From NCBI RefSeq assembly GCF_002135435.1, contig NZ_NEGK01000004.1, positions 62,001-126,000 of the forward strand: a DNA stretch of 64,000 nt, written 5' to 3'. Source of the stretch: Acinetobacter sp. ANC 3813 (lineage in GTDB: Bacteria; Pseudomonadota; Gammaproteobacteria; Pseudomonadales; Moraxellaceae). The translations under genes were made by a program, and so were the position numbers. The notes below the pieces were generated by a model. The model searched no databases. It was not told where the DNA came from and worked only from the letters and a program-made list of their open reading frames with translations. Positions 12,705 to 21,287 of this stretch are shown in pieces (positions within the stretch are counted from its first letter, which is position 1; every line of letters starts with the position of its first letter).

Positions 12705-14279
12705 ATGCCTCAAGATTTAAAACAATATGATCAGGCTTTTTTAGGCCACCCCAAACCTTTAAAAGGTTTATTTTTTACAGAACTCTGGGAGCGTTTTTCA
12801 TATTACGGCATCCGCCCGCTGCTCATTCTGTATATGGCCGCTATGGTTGCCAATGGCGGACTTGGCTTAGACCGTCCTAGCGCCTCCGCCATTGTTGGTT
12901 TATTTGCAGGCTCGATGTATCTGATGACCGTTTTTGGCGGCTGGCTGGCTGATCAGTGGCTGGGACAGGAAAAATCGGTTTGGTATGGCTCTATGATTAT
13001 TGCCTTGGGGCATTTATCCATTGCCCTCACTGCAGTATTTGATCAATTTTTCTTTTATTTTGGCTTGGTTTTAATCGTTATTGGCTCCGGGCTATTTAAA
13101 ACATGTATCTCAGTGATCGTTGGAACCTTGTATCAAGCGCAGGATTCACGGCGCGATGCAGGTTTTTCACTGTTTTATATGGGCATCAATCTTGGTTCTT
13201 TGGCTGCGCCTTTAATTACAGGTTTATTAATTAAGGATTTTGGCTGGCATATTGGCTTTGGTATAGGCGGCTTTGGTATGCTGCTGTCTTTAGTGATTTT
13301 CCGTTTAATTACGGTGCCTCAGCTGACCACGTTTAATCATTTACAGGGCAATGATGCAACATGGAATAAACCTGTGTACCGCAATAAAAATGCCCCAAAA
13401 GCCGCACTATGCTTTTTAGGTATAACGGCGGTAATGATTGCCTTGGTGAGTTTAGGTATTATTCAAATCAATCCTTTCGCCCTAGTCAAATACCTGACGG
13501 CTTTTATCTGCATTGGCATCGTGGCTTATTTTGCTTATCTACTGCTATTTGCCCAATTAAACAGCCTAGAGAAAAAGAAAATTGGGGTGTGCTTTATTTT
13601 GCTTTTAGCCGCCGCTTTATTTTGGTCAGCCTTTGAGCAAAAACCGACAGCCTTCAATTTATTTGCGCAGGACTTCACAGACCGTAATATTTTTGGCTAT
13701 GAAGTACCTGCGGTTTGGTTCCAATCCATCAACCCCATCTTAATTGTAATTTTCGCCCCAATGACAGCATGGCTCTGGGTGAAGCTGGCCAAGTCAAACC
13801 GTGATCCGAGCTACATCAGCAAATTCTGTATTGCCCTCTTGCTGGCTGCAGCAGGCTTCATTTTAATGATGCTTGCTTCTATGCAAGTGCTGCACAGCGG
13901 CAGCAATGTTTCGCCGCTTTGGCTGATTGGCACACTGTTATTACTGACTTTAGGTGAACTGTGCTTAAGCCCTATTGGACTCTCTACAATGACCAAACTT
14001 GCGCCTACAATATTACGCGGACAAGTGATGGGCTTATGGTTTACTGCTTCTGCACTTGGCAATTTAATGGCAAGCTTAGTGGGCGGCCAAGTCTCTGCTG
14101 ATGAAATACAGCATTTGCCAGAGTTATTTTTACGCTGCGTCATTGCTTTAATGATTGGCGCTATAATTTTATGGCTGCTGCGTAAGCCAATACACAAATT
14201 GCTGAATCAGGCAGAAACAGCAGATTCCACACAAACCCAGGCGAAAAACCCTATTCCTGCACAAGCGGACACTTTATGA
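12705..14279 (+). CDS. POT/PTR family proton-dependent oligopeptide transporter
   Basis: This 524-residue inner-membrane protein has about 12-14 hydrophobic helices. It begins with the family signature ELWERFSYYGIRPLL (the ExxERFxYYG proton-coupling motif of peptide symporters) and carries GGWLADQWLG and FSLFYMGINLGSLAAP. It should import di- and tripeptides with protons. I place the start at the ATG at 12705, which has AAGGA 7 nt upstream, rather than at the in-frame TTG at 12699. The stop overlaps the start of the next gene, an aminopeptidase P, so uptake and hydrolysis of peptides are probably coupled. Confidence 0.92.
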   Translation: MPQDLKQYDQAFLGHPKPLKGLFFTELWERFSYYGIRPLLILYMAAMVANGGLGLDRPSASAIVGLFAGSMYLMTVFGGWLADQWLGQEKSVWYGSMIIALGHLSIALTAVFDQFFFYFGLVLIVIGSGLFKTCISVIVGTLYQAQDSRRDAGFSLFYMGINLGSLAAPLITGLLIKDFGWHIGFGIGGFGMLLSLVIFRLITVPQLTTFNHLQGNDATWNKPVYRNKNAPKAALCFLGITAVMIALVSLGIIQINPFALVKYLTAFICIGIVAYFAYLLLFAQLNSLEKKKIGVCFILLLAAALFWSAFEQKPTAFNLFAQDFTDRNIFGYEVPAVWFQSINPILIVIFAPMTAWLWVKLAKSNRDPSYISKFCIALLLAAAGFILMMLASMQVLHSGSNVSPLWLIGTLLLLTLGELCLSPIGLSTMTKLAPTILRGQVMGLWFTASALGNLMASLVGGQVSADEIQHLPELFLRCVIALMIGAIILWLLRKPIHKLLNQAETADSTQTQAKNPIPAQADTL

Positions 14280-16075
14280 ATACGCAAACGCCCTTAGAAA
14301 AACTCAGCTTAGTCAGAAAGCACATGCAGCAGCATCAAATTAATGCCTTTGTGGCGCTCAGCGCCGATCCGCATATGTCAGAATATTTGCCTGAGCACTG
14401 GCAAATCCGCCGCTGGCTCACCAGTTTTACTGGCTCTGTAGGTACAGTGGTCATTACTCAGGATTTTGCTGGCGTGTGGGTGGATGGACGCTACTGGGTA
14501 CAGGCTGAACAGCAACTCCAGCATACGGGCTATGTATTGCAGAAACAGACTCAAGATCCTGCCAGCAGCTATACGTCATGGCTTTCAGAAAATCTGAGCC
14601 AAGATTCAGCAGTTTTGGTCAATGCTGAAAATACTTCAGTGTTGCAATATCAAGGCCTGCAGCACATGGCTGCACAGCACGCTTTAACGCTGCGTACAGA
14701 TTTAGATTTGATCGCAGAGGTTTGGACAGATCGCCCCGCTCTGCCGCAGCAGCCTGTTTGGCAAATGCAGGACGATTTAAATGCTTTGGACCGCAAGCAA
14801 AAAATCACAAAAGTCCATGAAGCTCTGACTGCAAAGCAAGCCACTGCGCACTTTGTTTCTGCTGTGGATGATATTGCATGGATTTTAAATTGCCGCGGCA
14901 GCGATGTGGAATACAACCCAGTGTTCTTAGCACATTTATATATTGATCAGACACGTACTGTACTGTTTATAGATGATGCCAAATGTTCAGCAGATTTAGT
15001 GCACAAGCTGCAGGCAGATCAAGTCGAAATTCTGCCATATGCAGACAGTGCTGCATTCTTAGCGAAGACTACTGGGCAGCAGGTATTGATCGATCCTGCT
15101 AAAGTGTCGATTTTACATCTGCACGCGCTGCAGCAGAATCAAGTTATACAGGACATTAATCCAAGTACGCTGTTTAAATCGCAAAAAGCGCCGTCTGAAA
15201 TTGCGCATATGCGCAATGCCATGATTAAAGACGGCATAGCCTTATGTCATTTTTATCATTGGCTTGAGTCTGCACTTGCTCACGGCGAGTCTATCAATGA
15301 ACTGACCATTGATGAAAAAATCACTGCATTTCGCGCAGAGCAAGAAGGATTTATTGGCTTAAGTTTTTCAACCATTGCAGGGTTTAATGCCAATGGCGCA
15401 CTGCCTCATTACCGCGCGACAGCTGAGCAGTTCAGTGAAATTCAAGGCAATGGCTTACTGTTAATTGATTCTGGCGCACAATACCGCGACGGCACAACCG
15501 ACATTACCCGCGTGGTTCCGATTGGTGTGCCAAGCGCAGAGCAAAAGCGTGACTACACACTGGTATTGAAATGCCACATAGCTTTGGCTCAGACCGTATT
15601 CCCAGAGGGAATTGCCTCACCATTGCTGGATGCCATTACCCGCCAAAACTTATGGAAGTACGGACTGGATTACCGCCACGGTACAGGTCACGGCGTTGGC
15701 TTTGCGCTGAATGTGCATGAAGGGCCGCAGGTGATTTCTTATTATGCTCCGCCTGCAGCACCAACCCAAATGCGTGCAGGGATGATCACCTCGAATGAAC
15801 CCGGTCTTTATCATGAAGGTAAATACGGCATCCGTATTGAAAACTTAGTGGTCAATCAGCCCAAAGCGCTTACAGACCATACCTATGGCGAGTTTTTAGC
15901 CTTTGAAACGTTAACGCTCTGCCCCATCCACCCGCAGTGTATTGTCCAAGAATTAATGAATGCTGAGGAAAAAGCTTGGCTGAATGACTATCACCAGATG
16001 GTGAGAACCCGCTTAGCGCAGCATGTGCAAGGTGAAGTACTCGATTGGCTGCTGCGTAATACTCAGCCCATTTAA
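14276..16075 (+). CDS. Xaa-Pro aminopeptidase (M24B, three-domain type)
   Basis: The 599-residue protein has two creatinase-like N-terminal domains and a C-terminal pita-bread metallopeptidase domain. The metal ligands are visible: Asp in LLIDSGAQY and TTDITR, His in GTGHGVGF, Glu in SNEPGLY and in GIRIENLV. It should remove the N-terminal residue from peptides with proline at position 2. The length matches the larger three-domain group rather than the roughly 440-residue E. coli PepP. The ATG overlaps the transporter stop by 4 nt (ATGA), indicating translational coupling. No signal peptide is seen, so it acts in the cytoplasm on imported peptides. Confidence 0.9.
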   Translation: MNTQTPLEKLSLVRKHMQQHQINAFVALSADPHMSEYLPEHWQIRRWLTSFTGSVGTVVITQDFAGVWVDGRYWVQAEQQLQHTGYVLQKQTQDPASSYTSWLSENLSQDSAVLVNAENTSVLQYQGLQHMAAQHALTLRTDLDLIAEVWTDRPALPQQPVWQMQDDLNALDRKQKITKVHEALTAKQATAHFVSAVDDIAWILNCRGSDVEYNPVFLAHLYIDQTRTVLFIDDAKCSADLVHKLQADQVEILPYADSAAFLAKTTGQQVLIDPAKVSILHLHALQQNQVIQDINPSTLFKSQKAPSEIAHMRNAMIKDGIALCHFYHWLESALAHGESINELTIDEKITAFRAEQEGFIGLSFSTIAGFNANGALPHYRATAEQFSEIQGNGLLLIDSGAQYRDGTTDITRVVPIGVPSAEQKRDYTLVLKCHIALAQTVFPEGIASPLLDAITRQNLWKYGLDYRHGTGHGVGFALNVHEGPQVISYYAPPAAPTQMRAGMITSNEPGLYHEGKYGIRIENLVVNQPKALTDHTYGEFLAFETLTLCPIHPQCIVQELMNAEEKAWLNDYHQMVRTRLAQHVQGEVLDWLLRNTQPI

Positions 16076-16093
16076 ATCAAAACGACTGTGCAT

Positions 16094-16121
16094 AAAAAAG
16101 CCCCTCATCAGGGGCTTTTTT
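16094..16121 (+). terminator. Terminator between converging aminopeptidase and monooxygenase genes
   Basis: The stem AAAAAAGCCCCT-CATC-AGGGGCTTTTTT is symmetrical, so it can serve the plus-strand peptidase gene and the minus-strand monooxygenase gene that ends at 16146. Confidence 0.9.
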
Positions 16122-16145
16122 AATTTAAACGATTACATTAGATTA

Positions 16146-17750
16146 TTAAGACACGGCATCATATTTGTTTAAATCCAGCGACTTTAACTGACTGCGCAAA
16201 TCCTGCAGCGACCACGGCCAAGCCGCAAAGTTACGGCCATTTTGATCTAAATAATAAGACTTGCAGCCGCCTGCATTAAACACGGTTGTTTTTAAATGAT
16301 GCTGCACGCGGATGTTGTGATAACGTAATGCATCTTTTTTAATGCTCAGCTTCTTCAAATTCTGATCACGTATTTTCAGCAAACCATCCACAATATAGCC
16401 AATCTGCGCTTCTGCAATGCCAATGAAAGAGTCATAAACTAAGATATTAGGACCTAAAACTAAAAAGGCATTCGGCACGTTTTCAATACTGGTGCCCAGA
16501 TAAGCTTCTGGCGAGCTGTCTTTCCATAGCTCAGAAAGTAATACGCCATTGGCATTTTTCACGCGCTGACCGATTGGCGGGTGTGACACTTCAAAACCAG
16601 TGCCCAAAATAATCACATCCACTTCATGACGTTCGCCATTGGCAGCAATCACAGTATTGCCGTCAATTTCAACCAGCCCATGCGGAATTAAGCTGACATT
16701 GACCTGCTGCAGCGCTGGATAATAATTGTTAGCAAACAATAAACGCTTGCAGCCAATATCAAAATTTGGCGTGACATTTTGACGCAGGGTCTGATCTGAA
16801 ATCTGTAAACGCAGCAATTGACGACTCAGCGCATTGATTGGCTTTAATACCGCAGGATTGCGCAGGCCAAAATTAATGCCATTTAAAATCTGCGCCACAC
16901 TGTTGCGCCACGTTTGCTGAATCACAGGAAAACGCGCCACAAGGCCTTTGGCAGTGTCATTTAAGTTCATATCTGCTTTCGGCAAGACCCAAGGTGCAGT
17001 GCGCTGAAATACATACAGCTCTTTTGCCAATGGCTGAATTTGCGGAATAAACTGAATGGCAGATGCGCCAGTACCAATCACGGCAATGCGCTTACCTGTT
17101 AAATCATAATCATGATTCCAGCGCGCAGAATGGAACATCTCACCTTTGAAGCTCTCAATGCCTTTTATTTTGGGTAAAGATGGCTCGGTAATCGGCCCCG
17201 TACTGAAAATTACTGTCTTGGCCTGATAACTGCCTTGAGATGTTTCCAGCTTCCAAAGCCCTGCGGCTTCATCCCATTCTGCATTCAGCAGCTCATGATT
17301 AAAGACAATTTTATCTGTGAGATTAAATTGCTCAACCACATCTTCCAAATAACTCAAAATTTCTGGCTGTTTGGCAAATAAGTGGCTCCACTTATGGCTT
17401 GGCGAAAAAGAAAACGCATACAGCGCAGACGGCACATCACAGCCGCAGCCCGGATAGCTGTTATCACGCCATGTTCCGCCTACACGGCTGGCTTTTTCTA
17501 AGACCAGATAATTGTCATAACCCACTTGCTGCATTTTATGTGCTGCGGCAATCCCTGAAATCCCAGCACCCACCACAATGGTGTCATAAATATGCACAGG
17601 CTTTGCGCTAACCGCTTCAGACCGTTGCTGAATCTTGGCCTGCCCTTTGCCCTTTGCTGCCTTTGGCACAGATGCAGACTGAGTCTTTGGCTTTTTATTT
17701 TCGAGTTCTTCAATGATTTGATCTGGATTTAAAGCTGTCGGCATGTTCAT
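16146..17750 (-). CDS. Flavin-containing (Baeyer-Villiger-type) monooxygenase
   Basis: The 534-residue FAD- and NADPH-dependent monooxygenase has the FAD Rossmann motif GAGISG (residues 61-66), the Baeyer-Villiger fingerprint FxGxxxHxxxW as FKGEMFHSARW (201-211), and the NADPH Rossmann motif GTGASA (226-231). Such enzymes insert oxygen next to a carbonyl, giving esters or lactones; the substrate cannot be read from the sequence. An unusual Lys/Ala/Gln-rich extension of about 50 residues precedes the first Rossmann fold; a start nearer the fold cannot be excluded, although the ATG at 17750 overlaps the upstream dehydrogenase stop by 4 nt, which fits coupling. It is the last gene of a three-gene operon. 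Confidence 0.88.
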   Translation of the reverse strand: MNMPTALNPDQIIEELENKKPKTQSASVPKAAKGKGQAKIQQRSEAVSAKPVHIYDTIVVGAGISGIAAAHKMQQVGYDNYLVLEKASRVGGTWRDNSYPGCGCDVPSALYAFSFSPSHKWSHLFAKQPEILSYLEDVVEQFNLTDKIVFNHELLNAEWDEAAGLWKLETSQGSYQAKTVIFSTGPITEPSLPKIKGIESFKGEMFHSARWNHDYDLTGKRIAVIGTGASAIQFIPQIQPLAKELYVFQRTAPWVLPKADMNLNDTAKGLVARFPVIQQTWRNSVAQILNGINFGLRNPAVLKPINALSRQLLRLQISDQTLRQNVTPNFDIGCKRLLFANNYYPALQQVNVSLIPHGLVEIDGNTVIAANGERHEVDVIILGTGFEVSHPPIGQRVKNANGVLLSELWKDSSPEAYLGTSIENVPNAFLVLGPNILVYDSFIGIAEAQIGYIVDGLLKIRDQNLKKLSIKKDALRYHNIRVQHHLKTTVFNAGGCKSYYLDQNGRNFAAWPWSLQDLRSQLKSLDLNKYDAVS

Positions 17751-18610
17751 GACGGCGCTCCCGCTTTTTTAATATATTTGTTGAATAATGGATAACCTGC
17801 GCCTAGAAGTTTGGTATAGATTTGCGGAGAAAGACGCTTCATCCACCAAAACAATTTTGCATCAGGCTGAGGAATGGTATACAGCCGATCTGCATCAAGC
17901 TGTTTCAATGTTTTTTGCACCACGTCATCACTGGTCGTAAAGGCATGGTTCATGAGCAGCTGATCTGCCAAGCCAGAATACTGCTTTGGCAAACGGCCAT
18001 TTTTCATAATATTGGTCGGCACCAGTGTCGGACACAGTACATTCACACGAATATTTGCGCTGCGCAGTTCCGCAGATAAGGTTTCCGATAATGCCAGCAC
18101 GCTGGACTTAGTGACGTTATAAGCTGTCATTTCGGGCGCTGCTGTATAGCCTGCTGCAGACGCCACATTAATAATGGCGCCGCCGCCGTTCTGTTTTAGC
18201 TTAGGCACAAAATAATGGCAGCCGTGAATGACGCCCCAAAGATTGACATGCATGCACCACTGCCAATCCTCTAAAGACACTTCATCAAACTTGCCGCCTA
18301 AACCCACGCCCGCATTATTAATGACTAAAGTCACTGCATGTCCCAACAGCTGTTCTGCCTGTTCAGACAAAGCTTGAACCTGCTCCTTAATGCCTACATC
18401 ACATTGCACGGCATAGGCATGTGAAGATGTAAGCGATTGAATCAAATCTGCTGTTTCCTGTGCAGCATCTAAATTAATATCTGCACACACCACATGACCG
18501 CCGCGGCGCGCCAATTCCAATGCAAAACTGCGCCCAATTCCACTGCCTGCACCAGTAACCACAGCATAGGCATTCCGGCTAGGCGGGTTCTTTTTATTAA
18601 AGATTCCCAT
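17747..18610 (-). CDS. Short-chain dehydrogenase/reductase (SDR)
   Basis: The 287-residue classical SDR has the TGAGSGIG cofactor motif (residues 19-26), the NNAG motif, a serine in NVASAAGY and the catalytic YNVTK. Asp in VVCADINLD after the second beta strand suggests a preference for NAD(H). Such enzymes interconvert alcohols and ketones, which would supply or use the substrate of the neighbouring Baeyer-Villiger monooxygenase. It lies between the PF10118 gene (37-bp gap) and the monooxygenase gene (4-nt overlap). Confidence 0.9.
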   Translation of the reverse strand: MGIFNKKNPPSRNAYAVVTGAGSGIGRSFALELARRGGHVVCADINLDAAQETADLIQSLTSSHAYAVQCDVGIKEQVQALSEQAEQLLGHAVTLVINNAGVGLGGKFDEVSLEDWQWCMHVNLWGVIHGCHYFVPKLKQNGGGAIINVASAAGYTAAPEMTAYNVTKSSVLALSETLSAELRSANIRVNVLCPTLVPTNIMKNGRLPKQYSGLADQLLMNHAFTTSDDVVQKTLKQLDADRLYTIPQPDAKLFWWMKRLSPQIYTKLLGAGYPLFNKYIKKAGAPS

Positions 18611-18647
18611 CTTTTCTTTCCTTATTTTTAGTCTAAATGACAGCCGC

Positions 18648-19604
18648 TTATACTTTGAGTGCCGGCGTAAATTCTTTGGTAAAATACGGCGTCAGCAGGC
18701 CTGTTTCGGGATGCAGTAAGCGCTCTTTGTAATAGTCTAAAAATATGCTGGTGTCGTGGTCGTTGGGATGAAAGTTTGGACGTAGATAATCCAGAATATG
18801 CTTCCAGCTGCTGCCGTAAACACCTTGCTTTAAGCCAAACAGCAGATTAAAACTGCGCGGCACATCTTTCCAATAGCTCCAGCTGATTAAGTTTGACGGT
18901 TTCCGATAAAACGGCACAAAGAATGAAGCAAATGAGATCAGCACCAGAATGGTGACCAATGCAGGAATAAAACCAGCTATGCGCAGCGCATAGTTATTCG
19001 ACAAGGTTTGAAACACGTCATAAGCAATATCTTTATGCTCTGACTCTTCCAGCATATGCCACATCCAAATCGCACGCTGTTTTTCATCATGAGAGCCAAA
19101 AAAGATTTCCTCATGATTCATCATGTACTCTGCAAGTACCGCAGTAAAATGTTCAATGGCGGCCATCAAAGACAGTTTCATTGGCTGAGAAAAACGTTCA
19201 AAACCGTAAGCAAATACATAGTGCTCTAGTGTGCGGAAAATTTTGACCGGCAAATCCCGCTCTAAATAGGCATCGTTCAGTTCTTCATGCATTCTTGAAT
19301 GAATGGCTTCTTGACCAATCAGTGAAGTAACACGCTGCTTTAATAATGGATCAGTCAAAAAGTCACGATGGTAACGCGCGGTATCAATCACTAAATCTTC
19401 GCCGCGGGTTAAAAAAATGGATAAAGATGCAAAATAGGCGCTGGCTAATTCAGCGTTCATAAAAAACTTTTCATCAATTTTGTCTGGTTCAAAATCAAAC
19501 TTCATATGACGAATAGGAATGATGGATGACTGCTTGGCTGCATCAAACTGAGCTGGAGCAAATATCTGGCTGAGTTTTGTTTTAATCGGATCAAAAAATT
19601 GCAT
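18648..19604 (-). CDS. PF10118-type predicted metal-dependent hydrolase (ferritin-like helices)
   Basis: This 318-residue protein resembles the family annotated as predicted metal-dependent hydrolase (PF10118). It contains regularly spaced candidate metal ligands in a helical region: E70, an ExxH at E99/H102, E151 with H152, and an ExxH at E187/H190, a pattern like that of ferritin-like di-iron proteins. A hydrophobic stretch around 205-230 could be a membrane segment. The biochemical role is unknown; the operon with an SDR and a flavin monooxygenase suggests a redox step on a lipid, alkane or ketone. It is the first gene of the operon, with two palindromes upstream. Confidence 0.75.
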   Translation of the reverse strand: MQFFDPIKTKLSQIFAPAQFDAAKQSSIIPIRHMKFDFEPDKIDEKFFMNAELASAYFASLSIFLTRGEDLVIDTARYHRDFLTDPLLKQRVTSLIGQEAIHSRMHEELNDAYLERDLPVKIFRTLEHYVFAYGFERFSQPMKLSLMAAIEHFTAVLAEYMMNHEEIFFGSHDEKQRAIWMWHMLEESEHKDIAYDVFQTLSNNYALRIAGFIPALVTILVLISFASFFVPFYRKPSNLISWSYWKDVPRSFNLLFGLKQGVYGSSWKHILDYLRPNFHPNDHDTSIFLDYYKERLLHPETGLLTPYFTKEFTPALKV

Positions 19605-19708
19605 GGCGCTTACTCTTTTTTTAGTTCGTTTGTCATCACGAAATCATCAAGATCGAGCTTGAACTGCTCAAAGTTATGATGAAAAAGTAAGCTAAGCGGA
19701 GCAGACTG

Positions 19709-19747
19709 CCATTTGCAAAAATGGTCTTTGAATTGGCAAATATTGCC
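19709..19747. promoter_or_regulatory. Two palindromes upstream of the PF10118-SDR-monooxygenase operon
   Basis: CCATTTGCAAAAATGG (19709-19724) and GGCAAATATTGCC (19735-19747) are perfect inverted repeats centred about 24 bp apart, roughly 105-145 bp upstream of the operon's first ATG. They may be operator sites for a regulator not encoded nearby. This is inference from symmetry only. Confidence 0.4.
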
Positions 19748-19844
19748 GTTTGAAAAAATTGTCTAACAATCAGGGCCTGATCTTTCCCCCACATGCCATC
19801 TTCATATCAATTAAGGTCAGCGGTTTTTTTTGCAGATCCTGCAA

Positions 19845-21287
19845 TTAATATAACTGTTCGACTTTTCCAGTATTGGCTTGATACACCCACTGATGATCAA
19901 ACAGCGCATCATTCATATGATCTATACGGAAATTACCAATGGCTGCTGCATAAAATCCTGCACCCTGCTGCTGCATCTGATCAATCTGCTCCATCAGCTC
20001 TGCGGGCAAAGCCCCCATAATAAAGTCTGAGATAACCAAAACATCGGCATGGCTAAAATTCGGCTGCTGCAGCATGTCCACAGCATGCTGCATGGCAGGA
20101 ATAATGTCTGTACCGCCATGAAAAGATTGGCTTAAAAAATGAATTACCTCATCCAACGCATAATCTTGATTCAAATCTAATGCTGTTAAATTCGTTGAAA
20201 AGTTAATGATGTACATGGGCCGTTTACTCTTCATAGCTTGTATCGCCAAATATAAACTGATGGCTTTGGCAATCAGCTCTGGCTGTCCATGCATCGAACC
20301 GCTGGTGTCTAAACATAAAATCATCGGGCCTTTCTCACCCAATTTTTTACGCGCACGCCGCGGGTCATCAATGACACGGCCGGCCTGCTCACCCTGCAAA
20401 TGAAAACCGAGAATATTAGATTCCAAATATTTTAAATCAAATAAAACCTGCAAATCTGGATCGGCCAGCAGCGCAAGTTCACTTGGCAGCGCCAAATTCA
20501 AATCTTGCGACAAATGAATCCCCGTTATTTCTTCAAAGGCATGTTCATCTGGCATGACCTGCTGCGCCTGCATAGGACTGATATTTAAAATTTTACGCTT
20601 ATATTTTGAGGGCACAGCACTGCCCATTATCCTGCAGAGTTTTTGCAGCGCCTTATCTTGCGCTAAATAACTGCTCCATGTTTCAAACTGCGCGACATCC
20701 TGCGCACTCAGCTCGCCTTTGGAATAGTCTAAAAAGATACCTGTATCTGCACCTAAACTGTCTTTATGCTTGGCCATTTTCTGCAAAGTCGCTAGAAAAT
20801 CTTTAATGTCATCCAAAAAAGCATCGCGCTGCAGTGCCAGCTGTTCAAACTCCCACTGTGCCACTGCTTCTGTCAGCTTGCGCTGCCATTTTTCCTGCAG
20901 TAACTGAAATTGCAGGTTCAGCGCAGCTTTTGACTGCACTTCATTTTGCTGAAGTTGCCACAAATCACTAAAAACAGGCATGCCCAAACTACGCTGAAAT
21001 TCTTGATACTGCTCATTCATCTGGGTAAATTCAGCTTCAGTAAGCGCAGATTTTTCAAGCCATGCTTCCAGCTGCAGCTGTACGGCTTGATAAGGATGCT
21101 GTTGATCTAAACTGTTTTTGGCTTGATAGGCCCAAGTATGCACTTTCTCGTCTAATTTTTTAGCGGCTTTTTCATCATCCAGCCAGTGCTTCAAACTAGA
21201 TTGACGCAGCTCCTCATACAGCTGATCAGTAACTGCCGTCAAAGCCTTTGAAGTCTGACGCGCAGACTGCAGCTTTAACTTCGGCAT
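19845..21287 (-). CDS. viaA: VWA-domain protein, ViaA-like
   Basis: The 480-residue protein has a helical N-terminal two-thirds and a C-terminal von Willebrand factor A domain with the MIDAS motif DTSGSMHG, a downstream GGTDI threonine and VISDF aspartate. Length and architecture match ViaA of E. coli (about 480 residues), the partner that stimulates the RavA ATPase. In E. coli the pair has been linked to respiratory complexes and aminoglycoside sensitivity. Its start overlaps the end of ravA by 13 nt, so the two are translated together. Confidence 0.87.
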   Translation of the reverse strand: MPKLKLQSARQTSKALTAVTDQLYEELRQSSLKHWLDDEKAAKKLDEKVHTWAYQAKNSLDQQHPYQAVQLQLEAWLEKSALTEAEFTQMNEQYQEFQRSLGMPVFSDLWQLQQNEVQSKAALNLQFQLLQEKWQRKLTEAVAQWEFEQLALQRDAFLDDIKDFLATLQKMAKHKDSLGADTGIFLDYSKGELSAQDVAQFETWSSYLAQDKALQKLCRIMGSAVPSKYKRKILNISPMQAQQVMPDEHAFEEITGIHLSQDLNLALPSELALLADPDLQVLFDLKYLESNILGFHLQGEQAGRVIDDPRRARKKLGEKGPMILCLDTSGSMHGQPELIAKAISLYLAIQAMKSKRPMYIINFSTNLTALDLNQDYALDEVIHFLSQSFHGGTDIIPAMQHAVDMLQQPNFSHADVLVISDFIMGALPAELMEQIDQMQQQGAGFYAAAIGNFRIDHMNDALFDHQWVYQANTGKVEQLY

